Source: Mesorhizobium sp. WSM3860 (GTDB taxonomy: Bacteria > Pseudomonadota > Alphaproteobacteria > Rhizobiales > Rhizobiaceae). Taken from it: a DNA stretch of 46,004 nucleotides. The stretch covers positions 1 through 46,004 of the forward strand of contig NZ_NSGF01000031.1 in NCBI RefSeq assembly GCF_002294995.1, written 5' to 3'. Below, piece after piece: positions 1 to 8,222 of this stretch (the first letter of the stretch is position 1; each line of letters opens with the position of its first letter). A program made the translations under genes and the position numbers. The notes beneath the pieces are model-generated. The model saw nothing but the letters and a program-made list of their open reading frames with translations, had not been told where the DNA came from and did not search any database.

Positions 1-95
1 GAGCTCAATCGCATGGTCATGGTTGTCGACCATGCCGGCCGCTGCATTGGCTGCGGAGCCTGCGGCCGCGTCTGCCCAAAGAACTGCCAGACCCA
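1..95 (+). repeat. Direct repeat of the fdxB 3' end (copy A)
   Basis: Bases 1-95 are identical to 28116-28210. Similarity continues more weakly to about 150 (copy B about 28275), where both copies share an AGGAGAACGGC string. In copy A this string lies inside nifQ. In copy B it serves as the ribosome binding site of the SyrA/ExoX-like gene. The repeat is long enough to support homologous recombination or gene conversion across about 28 kb. Confidence 0.9.
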
Positions 96-123
96 CCTTG
101 CGGCCGACAAGCTTGCTGCATGA
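1..123 (+). CDS. fdxB: FdxB-type ferredoxin, 3' end only (left copy)
   Basis: The frame open from the first base gives the last 40 residues of a nif-associated 2[4Fe-4S] ferredoxin. The second cluster motif CIGCGACGRVCPKNC is intact. The gene runs in from outside the window. The first 95 bases are identical to 28116-28210, the same part of the complete fdxB copy at 28 kb, and the two then diverge in the last few codons. The stop overlaps the nifQ start (ATGA), so fdxB and nifQ are translationally coupled. FdxB is thought to supply electrons for nitrogenase or FeMo-cofactor assembly; that role is family knowledge. Confidence 0.85.
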   Translation, partial: ELNRMVMVVDHAGRCIGCGACGRVCPKNCQTHLAADKLAA

Positions 124-773
124 GCTGGGGAGACGACCAGGAGAACGGCGCCACAGTCGCCGATCACCGTGGTTGTTTCAGCACCAGCCAATGGCCGCCG
201 ACAGACGTGGGGGCGGCGTTCGACCGGCATGCGCTTGCATGTGTTGCCTACCTCGCGTTCGAGGAGGCCGAGGCCGGCAAGGCGACCGCGACCGAAGCAA
301 CCGGCCTTTCGCGTGCCGAGCTGCGAGATGTCATGACACGCTATTTCCCGGCTGTGCCCGTCAACGCCTTCGCGCTGGAAAAGCTGACCGATCCGGAGCC
401 GGATATGGAGGAAGAGCTTCTGCGCGGCCTGCTCATTGGGAATGCCAGGCCAGGCGATCCGGCGAGCACCCTCTTCGCCAAGATCATTGCCAGGCGTAGT
501 TTGCGCAATGACCATCTGTGGCAGGACCTTGGCCTTTTCAATCGGGCCGAACTCAGCCGCTTGATCGCCAGGCATTTCCCGGCGCTGGCGGCCGGCAACA
601 CCAAAAACATGAAATGGAAGAAGTATTTCTATCGTAAGCTCTGCGAGGCTGAAGGCTTTTCGCTATGCACCGCGCCCAGTTGTCAGGAATGCCCCGATTT
701 CGAAAGCTGTTTTGGCCCGGAGGAAGGCGAAAGCCACTTGGCACGGATCAAGAACGGGTTCGCTTTGGATTAA
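120..773 (+). CDS. nifQ: NifQ, molybdenum donor for FeMo-cofactor synthesis
   Basis: This 217-residue protein matches NifQ. Near the C-terminus it has the family cysteine motif C-x4-C-x2-C-x5-C (CTAPSCQECPDFESC), which binds an Fe-S or Mo-Fe-S cluster. In the known pathway NifQ hands molybdenum to the NifEN/NifH cofactor assembly machine in the cytoplasm. The ATG at 120 overlaps the fdxB stop, which fixes the start. The gene converges on rpoN2 and the two stop codons overlap (770-773). Length is normal for the family and no defect is visible. Confidence 0.92.
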   Translation: MSWGDDQENGATVADHRGCFSTSQWPPTDVGAAFDRHALACVAYLAFEEAEAGKATATEATGLSRAELRDVMTRYFPAVPVNAFALEKLTDPEPDMEEELLRGLLIGNARPGDPASTLFAKIIARRSLRNDHLWQDLGLFNRAELSRLIARHFPALAAGNTKNMKWKKYFYRKLCEAEGFSLCTAPSCQECPDFESCFGPEEGESHLARIKNGFALD

Positions 774-2224
774 GAGCCGCCTTCGCCGCCGCCGCCGCCT
801 GGGCTTGATTGGCATCGAAGCCGCAGGCGCTTTTCGCGGCGACGTCGCGCGGAGGACGGGATGTTCAGCGCCTCACGATATTTCGCGACGGTGCGGCGAG
901 CAATGTCGATGCCGGTGTCCTTGAGCCGGGTGGCGATGTCGTCGTCGGAAAGCACCTCGTAGGGCGATTCCATGGCAACTATCGCCTTGATTTGATGGCG
1001 GACAGCTTCGGCGGAGTACGCGTCGCCGCTCTCGCAGGAGCCGATCGCGACGGTGAAAAAATACTTCAGTTCGAACACGCCGCGCGGGGTCAGCATGTAC
1101 TTGTTCGACGTCACCCGGCTTACCGTCGATTGGTGCACGTTGATGGCATCCGCGACAGTCCTGAGGTTGAGAGGCCGCAGGTGGGCGACCCCATGTTCAA
1201 AAAAGGCGTCCTGCTGGCGGATGATTTCAGCCGTTACCTTGAGGATCGTCTTGGCGCGCTGATCAAGGCTGCGGATCAGCCAGTTCGCGTTTTGGAGGCA
1301 TTCGTTGAGAAAAGACTGATCTTTCGAATTTTGGGCGCTTAGGCGCGAGACCTCGGCAAAATAGTTTTGGTTCATCAGCACTTTGGGCAGCGTGTCTGGA
1401 TTGAGTTCGATTTGCCACCCACCTCCAGGAGAGGGATGGACCAAGACATCAGGTATGATCGATTCAGGCCCTCCGGATTGGAATCGGTTTCCGGGCTTGG
1501 GATCGAGCGCGCGGATTTCGTGCAACATGTCGAGAAGGTCGTCTTCATCGACACCGCAATGGCGCTTCAATGTTTGAAAATCGCGTCGCGCTAGCGCTTC
1601 AAGATTGGCGACCAGCGCTGCCATCGCCGGGTCGAACCTGTCTAGCTGCCGCAACTGTATCTCAAGGCATTCGCTGAGAGTTCGCGCAAAAATGCCCGGT
1701 GGATCGAACTGCTGCAAGGTTCCAAGAACCCGTTCCACAACAGCCTCCCGGACATTCAGGCTGCGGGCCAGTTCCGAAAGGTTCACCGCAAGGTATCCGG
1801 TGTCTTCCAGATGACCGGCAAGCTCGCCAGCTATTCGCCGCTCCAGCGGCGCGAATGCGCTGAGAGCGATCTGACGAGCGACATGGTCGTGCAATGTTTC
1901 GATGGACGTGCAGTAATCTTCGAAAGAATGGTTTCCCCCCGATGCGACATTGTTTTTGCCGCGGATTGATTTCCACTGCGAGGCCCGATCGGACATACCG
2001 CCCGCGGTCGGCCCGATGCGCGGGTTCCCGGCCGAAATCGAGGGAACATCCTTCGGCGCCCGGTTTGGTGCCCGTTCCAGAAAGGGGTTCTTCTCGATTT
2101 CCTTCTCGACGAACTGATGCAGTTCGGGATGCGCCAGTTGCAACAGGCGAATGGATTCCATCATTTGCGGCGTCAAAACCAACGATTGCTTCTGACGCTG
2201 AAGCAGGCTTGCTGAGGACTCCAT
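770..2224 (-). CDS. rpoN2: RNA polymerase sigma-54 factor, symbiotic copy (RpoN2)
   Basis: This is a 484-residue sigma-54 protein. The N-terminal glutamine-rich region I (LLQRQKQSLVLTPQM) is present, then the core-binding region, a helix-turn-helix near residue 355-380 (LRTVADAINVHQSTVSRV), and the RpoN box ARRTVAKYREAL near residue 445. It directs transcription from -24/-12 promoters together with NifA, and the window holds many such promoters. It lies 73 bases downstream of prxS on the same strand; a bicistronic prxS-rpoN2 unit is known in Rhizobium etli. The tail after the RpoN box is unusually basic and then glycine-rich. A housekeeping rpoN is expected elsewhere in the genome. Confidence 0.95.
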   Translation of the reverse strand: MESSASLLQRQKQSLVLTPQMMESIRLLQLAHPELHQFVEKEIEKNPFLERAPNRAPKDVPSISAGNPRIGPTAGGMSDRASQWKSIRGKNNVASGGNHSFEDYCTSIETLHDHVARQIALSAFAPLERRIAGELAGHLEDTGYLAVNLSELARSLNVREAVVERVLGTLQQFDPPGIFARTLSECLEIQLRQLDRFDPAMAALVANLEALARRDFQTLKRHCGVDEDDLLDMLHEIRALDPKPGNRFQSGGPESIIPDVLVHPSPGGGWQIELNPDTLPKVLMNQNYFAEVSRLSAQNSKDQSFLNECLQNANWLIRSLDQRAKTILKVTAEIIRQQDAFFEHGVAHLRPLNLRTVADAINVHQSTVSRVTSNKYMLTPRGVFELKYFFTVAIGSCESGDAYSAEAVRHQIKAIVAMESPYEVLSDDDIATRLKDTGIDIARRTVAKYREALNIPSSARRRREKRLRLRCQSSPGGGGGEGGS

Positions 2225-2297
2225 AGTTAGCGTGAAACTCCTCTCCGAGCGCCCTGGGCTTATGCAAGGGGATTTGGGAGACGTTGACTCCTCTAGC

Positions 2298-2843
2298 TCA
2301 TGCAGCCGTCACGGCTTTGGCTTTCAGCGCTTCAAGGACGTTCTGCGGCGACGATACGCCATAGGGATCGGTCTCGCAGTTGTCGCAGAAACCGTCCTCT
2401 TCGAACCACTGCTCCACCACCCCATTGTTGATCACGGCAGCGTAGCGCCAGGAGCGCATGCCGAAGCCGAGATTGTCCTTTGCAACCAGCATGCCCATCT
2501 TGCGGGTGAACTCGCCCGAGCCGTCTGGGATGAGTTGGACGTTCTGCAGCCCCAGGCCCTTGCCCCAGGCATTCATGACGAAGGCATCGTTGACGGAAAC
2601 GCAGTAGATCGTGTCAATTCCTTCCTTCTCGAACTGCTCGTAGAGCGTTTCGAAATCGGGCAACTGGAAGGTCGAGCAGGTCGGCGTGAAGGCACCGGGC
2701 AGCGAGAACAGGACGACGCGCTTGCCGCTGAAATAATCCTCGGATGTCTTGTCTTCCCAGCGGTACGGGTTCGGCCCCTCGATGGAATCATCGCGAACAC
2801 GCGTGTGAAAGGTGACGAAGGGAACTTTTTTCTTGACGGTCAT
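2298..2843 (-). CDS. prxS: Peroxiredoxin of the Prx5 type (PrxS-like)
   Basis: This 181-residue protein carries the peroxidatic cysteine motif PGAFTPTCS and the Prx5-like core. A second cysteine pair (CDNC) lies near the C-terminus. It should reduce peroxides, and its place beside rpoN2 suggests defence against peroxide in the nodule. The start at 2843 is chosen because AGGAG lies just upstream and the family begins with this short N-terminus. A longer open frame reaching 3032 has no such support. A NifA site and a sigma-54 promoter lie upstream (3292-3307 and 3112-3127), giving a leader of about 260 bases. The arrangement matches R. etli prxS-rpoN2 and NGR234 y4vD. Confidence 0.92.
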   Translation of the reverse strand: MTVKKKVPFVTFHTRVRDDSIEGPNPYRWEDKTSEDYFSGKRVVLFSLPGAFTPTCSTFQLPDFETLYEQFEKEGIDTIYCVSVNDAFVMNAWGKGLGLQNVQLIPDGSGEFTRKMGMLVAKDNLGFGMRSWRYAAVINNGVVEQWFEEDGFCDNCETDPYGVSSPQNVLEALKAKAVTAA

Positions 2844-3111
2844 CAATGTGCTCCTGGAGGAAAACTGGTGCGCTGCTTTTTCGCTTGAGACTGACGCGGC
2901 ATCGACCTCGGCCGGCAATTCGGCCGAGCGCCGCCCGTTTTGTGTCGGCATTGGATCAGCCTTGGCAAAACCGCTCGCGAGCGCGTTTGAAGAACGAGGT
3001 CTCGATTTGGCGGCAACGAAAACGGGTTTCACTACGCGCTTGTACGGGGCGTCGCGATGTCAGCAATGGTCTTACTCCTGGCCACCTTGTGATGGGTTCT
3101 GCCCAGTACGA

Positions 3112-3127
3112 CGCAAGCGCCATGCCA
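3112..3127 (-). promoter_or_regulatory. Sigma-54 promoter of prxS-rpoN2
   Basis: On the minus strand the sequence reads TGGCAT-N5-TTGC, with GG and GC at the required spacing. It lies upstream of prxS on the same strand. Confidence 0.75.
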
Positions 3128-3291
3128 TTTGATTTTTAGGCTGGGATTCACACTGTGTTTTGCAGCGACAACTCTTTGCTTTGAGCGGCTAGGATCCTGC
3201 CTTCGCCGAGACCGAGCGCGCCCGTAATCACCTGATCGTGAGCTCTGGGTAGAGGGGCATCGCCTTTATGCGTTCAAGCCGCGAACCTCTT

Positions 3292-3307
3292 TGTCCGAAG
3301 CTGGACA
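3292..3307 (-). promoter_or_regulatory. NifA upstream activator sequence for prxS-rpoN2
   Basis: TGTCCGAAGCTGGACA is an exact TGT-N10-ACA match, about 165 bases upstream of the -24 box. Distances of 80-200 bases are usual for enhancer sites of this kind. A second, imperfect site with an 11-base spacer lies at about 3156-3172. Confidence 0.7.
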
Positions 3308-3628
3308 AAACTGTCGGAAGTCGGACCGAAGGGTCGCCGGATCGCACAGAGCATAGGTGACTCGAATTCGCAGCGAGAATCTGGGCTCATAGTCGGGAGG
3401 AGGACAGGAGTCGATCGGGGCTAACCTGACGAGAGCCCCTGTGGCCTTCGTTCCCGAGGATTGATACGGGCCTTACGCGCTTCGCCCTATCGACGCTCGC
3501 CAGACAGCTTCGAAATCGGCAGCGGGTACAAAAAAAGCCAGCACGTCCGGCGGGCACCGTCCCGAGGTGGCGGGAAACCGCCTTGCACTCGCGGAGCATT
3601 GAATCTGCCGCGACTTTGCTGTCGGCTT

Positions 3629-3644
3629 TGTCAGGTCCGCGACA
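3629..3644 (+). promoter_or_regulatory. NifA upstream activator sequence of the P450 operon
   Basis: TGTCAGGTCCGCGACA fits TGT-N10-ACA. The surrounding bases resemble the nifH site at 8014 (shared CTTTGTCAG-TCCGC-ACAC pattern). The distance to the -24 box is 106 bases, against 107 at nifH, so the two promoters probably derive from one another. Confidence 0.78.
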
Positions 3645-3734
3645 CGGCTGCGCGCCGCCAGGCTTGCGGCTGCGCATTCGATCAAACTGTTGAATGATAT
3701 GTACAAATCTTCTGCAGGGCTCTTTCCGCGCCGC

Positions 3735-3750
3735 TGGCACGACTTTTGAA
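3735..3750 (+). promoter_or_regulatory. Sigma-54 promoter of the P450 operon
   Basis: TGGCACGACTTTTGAA has a perfect -24 element. The -12 element reads TTGA instead of TTGC, the same deviation as at nifH. The transcript would have a leader of about 500 bases before the P450 start. I see no convincing gene in 3760-4273. Confidence 0.72.
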
Positions 3751-4273
3751 GCTCTCTCGTGAGGCGGCGGCAGCTACCGCCTGGAGCTCATGTTGTGGGT
3801 ACCATCGCGATCAATGCAGCCAAGGAAGACAACATCTCGGGTCCGCGTCGAGCCGATCTGTCCAAAGGCACTGCCTGTGAAAGCCCGACCGGCGTGGCTG
3901 GCGTGGACACCAGCAGTTCGCCTGGCAGCGGCCAACGGCCATCGATCGAACAGGGCATGAGATACGACCCGCATGTTTGCTCATGCCCACATCGCGTGCG
4001 CTCGCGGGAATCGGCGAAAGCGATGTCGACGGGTACCGCTTCTCGCGTGCCGCGCTACAGACATCCTGAAGAGATGACCGGCCTGAACCCGTTGTGGGGA
4101 AGAGCTTCATTTCCGGCTCGCCGTTCGAAGCTGAAAATGCCGTGTCCGACGATTTCGCTCGTCGGTCTTTGGCGGGCAGGCGGCAGTCTGGCCAAGAGGG
4201 TTACAAGCTTGCCGGATGGCCAAGTGCCATGCCGCGCGGCCTTAGTTTGCGGTTAGACGGCAGGAGAAGCCCA

Positions 4274-5491
4274 ATGGCGATCAACCCGATTCCAGATCAT
4301 GTCCCGCGCGAAATGGTGAGGGACTTCAGCCTGTTCACGTCGCCAGGCATGCCACCAACGCCCAACGGGGATCCACACGCAGCGGTAGCTTGCGCACATG
4401 ACGGGCCTCCGATCTTCTATTCCCCCTACAACACGCAAGATGGCCGGGGCACCTGGGTCATCACCCGCGCCGCAGACCAGCGTAAGGTGCTGCAGGACGC
4501 TGAAACTTTTTCCAGCCATCGCAGCATCTTCTCCTCCGTACTGGGCGAAACCTGGCCGACGATCCCGCTTGAGCTCGATCCACCGGCCCATGGCGCCTTT
4601 CGCTCGCTACTTAGTCCGCTGCTTTCGCCCAAGCGGGTGACGGCACTGGAACCGGCTGTCCGTGAGCGAGCGATAGCCCTGATCGACGGGATCACCGCAT
4701 CGGGCACGAGCTGCGACGTCATGAAGGATTTTGCCTTTCCGTTCACTGTCGGCATCTTCCTTCGCTTTCTGGGCTTGCCGGATCAGGGCCTCGATACATT
4801 TGTCGGCTGGGCGAAAGATCTGCTCCACGGCAACGATGTGGAACGACCTGTGGCTGCCCGCAAAATTGTGGCTTTTATCGATGAAGTTGCAAACAATCGC
4901 CGCAAGGATCCGGTCGACGATCTCATGACCTTCATCGTGCAGGCACAGGTTGAGGGCCGGCGGCTAACCGACGACGAAATCCGAGGCATCGGCGTGCTTG
5001 TCTTCGTCGCGGGACTTGACACCGTCGCAGCATCTATAGGCTTTGACTTAGCTTATCTTGCGCGCAACCTCAAGGATCAGGAACTGCTGCGCAGCGAACC
5101 GGACCGCATCGTGCTCGCAACCGAAGAATTGCTGCGGGCCTATCCGCCCATTCAGTTGATCCGCGTGGCTACGAAAGATATCGACTTCGAAGGCGCGCCG
5201 ATCCGAAAGGGGGACTATGTTTCCTGCGCCACGATGATTGCAAATCGCGACCCGGAGGAATTCGAATCCCCCAACACGGTTGATCTGGCGCGAGAGCACA
5301 ACCGCCACGCCGCCTTTGGCTATGGTCCCCACCGTTGCCTTGGCTCACACCTTGCCCGGCGCGAGATTGTCATTGGCCTGGAGGAGTGGCTGGCGCGCCT
5401 TCCGACCTTCCGGATCAAGGAAGGTACAGCGCCCATCACCTGTGGCGGCCATGTGTTCGGAATCGAAAATCTGATCCTGGACTGGTCATGA
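4274..5491 (+). CDS. Cytochrome P450, CYP127-like
   Basis: This 405-residue soluble bacterial P450 carries the I-helix oxygen-activation motif VAGLDTVAAS, the ExxR region (EELLR) and the heme-binding loop FGYGPHRCLG, with the ligand cysteine near residue 355. ATG 4274 is preceded by AGGAGA at a good distance and gives the normal P450 N-terminus; the open frame extends further upstream but without such a signal. A 3Fe-4S ferredoxin follows 44 bases later, its likely electron donor, then a SnoaL-like protein and a broken dehydrogenase. Substrate unknown. Similar P450s (CYP127A, NGR234 y4vG) lie in nif regions of other rhizobia. The upstream NifA and sigma-54 elements suggest expression in bacteroids. 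Confidence 0.93.
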   Translation: MAINPIPDHVPREMVRDFSLFTSPGMPPTPNGDPHAAVACAHDGPPIFYSPYNTQDGRGTWVITRAADQRKVLQDAETFSSHRSIFSSVLGETWPTIPLELDPPAHGAFRSLLSPLLSPKRVTALEPAVRERAIALIDGITASGTSCDVMKDFAFPFTVGIFLRFLGLPDQGLDTFVGWAKDLLHGNDVERPVAARKIVAFIDEVANNRRKDPVDDLMTFIVQAQVEGRRLTDDEIRGIGVLVFVAGLDTVAASIGFDLAYLARNLKDQELLRSEPDRIVLATEELLRAYPPIQLIRVATKDIDFEGAPIRKGDYVSCATMIANRDPEEFESPNTVDLAREHNRHAAFGYGPHRCLGSHLARREIVIGLEEWLARLPTFRIKEGTAPITCGGHVFGIENLILDWS

Positions 5492-5535
5492 CCATGGCCG
5501 TCCCGAGCCATGGCAAGACAATGGAGGTCAGCGCT

Positions 5536-5781
5536 ATGCGCATTATCGTCCACAATGCCAAATGCCAGGGTCACGCGCGATGCTCGGCGCAAGCGCCAAG
5601 CATTTTCACGCTAGATGATGAGGGATACGTCCTGCCTGGCGATATCAATGTCGCGCAAGGGGACGAACTGCTCGCGTCACGGGCCGTGCGATCCTGCCCC
5701 GAACGCGCGCTGGAAGTCGATAGCTCATCGGCGGCCCGGTTCGATCCAGCCGCCATTCAACCAAAAGCTGGGGAAGCTTAG
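5536..5781 (+). CDS. 3Fe-4S ferredoxin, P450 redox partner
   Basis: This is an 81-residue ferredoxin of the type found beside bacterial P450s. Cysteines lie in KCQGHARCSAQAP and RSCPERAL, the three-cysteine pattern that binds a [3Fe-4S] cluster with a non-cysteine residue in the fourth position. ATG 5536 is chosen because GGAGG lies 8 bases upstream. It most likely passes electrons to the P450 encoded just before it; the reductase is not in this window. Confidence 0.9.
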   Translation: MRIIVHNAKCQGHARCSAQAPSIFTLDDEGYVLPGDINVAQGDELLASRAVRSCPERALEVDSSSAARFDPAAIQPKAGEA

Positions 5782-5983
5782 GTGGAATGACGAGGCCCAC
5801 ACCGCAAAGCAACGTGTCCGGCCGCTTGCCTGCCTGCCTCCTCTGCGGCCTCGAGGCCTCCATGAGCGCTTGCTACACGTGAAGTTCGTCTCCATTCTGG
5901 CGTCTTCAAGCCGATCGGTTCGTCTTTGGACGCATCTACAGGCACGAAACGCCTCTTCCAATCTCAGATTTTGCGAGAGAGCG

Positions 5984-6523
5984 ATGGGCCATGCGAAAAT
6001 CACCGAACTGGGCGACCGCGAGGCGATCCGCGACTGCCTTTATCGGTATTGCCGCGGCATAGACCGCGCCGATGAGGCTGCGCTGCGCAGTGCGTATTGG
6101 CCCGATGCGCATGACAATCACGGCGCCTATTGTGGCTCAGCCGAGGGCTTCATCGAGTTTGCGCTTGGTGTCTTCAAGACCGGACCGCGCTTAATCCACC
6201 AGATCACGAACGTATTGATCGAATTCATCGACCCGACGGAGGCCTTGGTCGAAAGCTATTTCACCGGGCTGCAACGCGGACCAGACGAAGACGGAGAAGC
6301 ACGTCAGGTGCTCCTCTGCGGCCGTTACTGCGATCTGTTTCAGAAGAGGGAGGGCGCGTGGCGCATCGCCGAACGGACCGTGGTTTACGATTGGTTCGAA
6401 GAGCAGACCCCACCAGCGGTCCCCGAGGCAGAACGGTTCGGCCTACGGCAACCGATCGGAGCAGCGCATCCCAATGACCCGGTTTACGCGCTCAGAAAGC
6501 GCCGCAGCTCGTCATCAAACTGA
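5984..6523 (+). CDS. SnoaL-like (NTF2-fold) protein
   Basis: This 179-residue protein has the features of the SnoaL_4 / ring-hydroxylating-dioxygenase-beta-like NTF2 fold: DREAIRDCLYRYCRGIDRAD at the start, AYWPDAHDNHG, then the YxGRYxD segment (LCGRYCDLFQKREGAWRIAERTV) split over the two halves of the sheet. Such proteins act as small cyclases, isomerases or dehydratases, or are structural. ATG 5984 follows a GAGAGAG purine run and gives the normal family start. Placement after the P450 and ferredoxin suggests a role in the same unknown small-molecule pathway. Confidence 0.8.
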   Translation: MGHAKITELGDREAIRDCLYRYCRGIDRADEAALRSAYWPDAHDNHGAYCGSAEGFIEFALGVFKTGPRLIHQITNVLIEFIDPTEALVESYFTGLQRGPDEDGEARQVLLCGRYCDLFQKREGAWRIAERTVVYDWFEEQTPPAVPEAERFGLRQPIGAAHPNDPVYALRKRRSSSSN

Positions 6524-6698
6524 AAATCCAACGCATGTCACCACAATGCCTTCCAAGGCTCCCAAACGGGAGCCGCATCGCTGGAGCGGTCCCGGGAGGC
6601 AACACGTCTACCCGGTATGGACAGTCACAGGACGCCTTGCAATGCCGCGACCGGTCTTGCGGCTGGCTCGCGTCCAGATCTGGCTCGGAGAGGTTCAT

Positions 6699-6780
6699 AT
6701 GAAGCAGGCAGGACCCATCGTCATCCATTAGGGAGCGGCAGGCGGGATCGGCCGTGCGCTAGTCGATATCGCCACCGCCA
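6699..6780 (+). pseudogene. Short-chain dehydrogenase, N-terminal remnant
   Basis: ATG 6699 follows a GGAGAGG ribosome site. The frame reads MKQAGPIVIH, a stop at 6729, then GAAGGIGRALVDIA, the Rossmann TGxxxGIG region of a short-chain dehydrogenase. Nothing of the family follows, because the opposite-strand antitoxin gene ends inside this stretch. This was probably the fourth gene of the P450 operon, cut off by a rearrangement and carrying a nonsense codon. Confidence 0.6.
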
Positions 6781-7373
6781 TGTGCGGCCTTGCCCATGCT
6801 GCGCGCCAGCCAGGTCGGAAGCTGCGGCGCTACCGCGACCAGCTCGCTGAAGGCACCCGGCGGGAGTTTCCGCTTCATTGTCTGGAGGGCGGCTTCAGCC
6901 TTCTCCGGCCCAAGCCAAGCTAACGCTCGCACTGCCTCGCCAGCGGGCCGATGCGCCATGGCGAGCTGCCAACTAGGCGCGTGGCGAAGCTCGACGACCT
7001 GCTTGCCGAGGCTCACCTTCCGGGTGCGGCCGGAAGTCAGATAGACCGACCGGACCGGCACCTGTGTCGTGAGACCTAGGATGTTGGCGGCAGCGGCCCC
7101 ACTCGGGACGATGATCTCCCCGCGCTGGCTGGCAAGCGCCTCGACCGCTTGCTCCACGGAGGGAGCCCGGATGCCGAACCTGCTCGTGACCGGAAGGACA
7201 TAGACGCCGCGACCCGCCCGGATCAACTGCGTCCGCTCTGCTAGACGCGACAATGCCTGATCCACCGCGGCGCGATTCCCGAGGTGAAGCAAGCTCTTAG
7301 CTGCGACCGGCGTGCCCTCTGGCAGCCCTTTCGCGTGGGCAAGAATCTGTTCGGTCAACCTTCTCATGGCCAT
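6759..7373 (-). CDS. AbiEi-like / DUF6088 antitoxin, toxin partner missing
   Basis: This 204-residue protein starts with a winged-helix region (RLTEQILAHAKGLPEG through LIRAGRGVYVLP) and continues with the DUF6088 domain (PSGAAAANILGLTTQVP, YLTSGRTRKVSLG). ATG 7373 has AGGAG immediately upstream. In type IV toxin-antitoxin loci the nucleotidyltransferase toxin gene AbiEii follows directly. Here the next DNA on this strand is the antisense of an SDR fragment, so the toxin gene is absent. The stop codon is formed at the junction with the SDR remnant. Confidence 0.8.
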   Translation of the reverse strand: MAMRRLTEQILAHAKGLPEGTPVAAKSLLHLGNRAAVDQALSRLAERTQLIRAGRGVYVLPVTSRFGIRAPSVEQAVEALASQRGEIIVPSGAAAANILGLTTQVPVRSVYLTSGRTRKVSLGKQVVELRHAPSWQLAMAHRPAGEAVRALAWLGPEKAEAALQTMKRKLPPGAFSELVAVAPQLPTWLARSMGKAAHGGGDID

Positions 7374-7545
7374 GCTCCTGTCAAATTTGATTTTCTGACA
7401 GTTTTCAAGGCGGACTGTGTGAGCAGGTGAGTTCTCCGGTTTATTTCCAGCGCATGGAGTCTGAGGATGAACGGGCAGCATGGCTACAGGACCGAAGACA
7501 TGCAGAAGTCGAGACGCAAGCGGCTGAGGAAGCCCTGTGAGGGGA

Positions 7546-7857
7546 TTAGGCTCGTGCGCTGGCGCACCAAGTTTTTTTGCTCCTCGGTTTTGACAGCCAC
7601 GAAGCGCATTGTCGTCTAGAGACCACTTCCGTGATCGCCTCCGCGTCAGCCAAGTTCTTCTGCCGCTTTACAAATGGTTTCACAAAGGCCGGCGGCAGGA
7701 GCCGAGCGGCATGCCCGAGCAGGGCTATCCGGCGAGAAACGGCAGCAACTGCGCGCGACAGCTTCTTGCGAAAGACAACCTTCCGGTTACTCACCGCGCC
7801 GTGAACCTGGAAGACCCGCTTTGCGAGATCGAATCCAATGATAGCACCTCGTTCCAT
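7546..7857 (-). pseudogene. IS110-family transposase remnant
   Basis: The minus-strand frame begins MERGAIIGFDLAKRVFQVHG, the DEDD-transposase start of IS110 elements. It then reaches LLPPAFVKPFVKRQKNLADAEAI, normally about 60 residues further on. The middle is therefore deleted, and the frame decays afterwards. No terminal repeats were recognised. This debris separates the antitoxin from the nifH promoter region. Confidence 0.75.
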
Positions 7858-8013
7858 GGGTGCCCTCTCTGTCTTGGTCGATTCTGGCAATCACTAAACT
7901 GGCACATCGCCATGGCGTCGGGAGGGGGCGCCATCAGATTTTGACAACTTGCTTCTTTCCGGCCTCTGCGGCCGACGTCTCACTCATCGCCATCCGACAT
8001 CTACTGTCGCCTT

Positions 8014-8029
8014 TGTCAGATCCGCCACA
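8014..8029 (+). promoter_or_regulatory. NifA upstream activator sequence of nifH
   Basis: TGTCAGATCCGCCACA fits TGT-N10-ACA and lies 107 bases upstream of the -24 box. The DNA between site and promoter is notably AT-rich, as expected where IHF bends DNA to bring NifA to sigma-54 polymerase. Confidence 0.88.
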
Positions 8030-8120
8030 CAAGTTTATTTAGCCAATTTAATATTTTTGCCAAATGTTAAATAGCTGAAAAGCAAACATAAAATTTCTTC
8101 TTCGATCCAACTGGCCAAAT

Positions 8121-8136
8121 TGGCACGAGTTTTGAG
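8121..8136 (+). promoter_or_regulatory. Sigma-54 promoter of nifHDK(ENX)
   Basis: TGGCACGAGTTTTGAG has a perfect -24 half. The -12 half reads GA where GC is usual. The start of transcription should be near 8147, about 75 bases before nifH. Confidence 0.82.
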
Positions 8137-8222
8137 ACGATCGGTGCGAGGCGCCGGGTTCTGCCGACCGGACTTCAAGTCGCGGATAGCCGCTATGGAT
8201 GGAAAGAAGGAAGGAAAGCAAC

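Noticed and set aside
3156..3172. Second NifA site for prxS
   Set aside because: The spacer is 11 bases rather than 10. The exact site at 3292-3307 was preferred.
3759..4256. 165-residue open frame between the P450 promoter and the P450
   Set aside because: No ribosome site, no family resemblance, and Arg/Ser/Pro-rich content typical of chance frames in GC-rich DNA. Treated as leader sequence.
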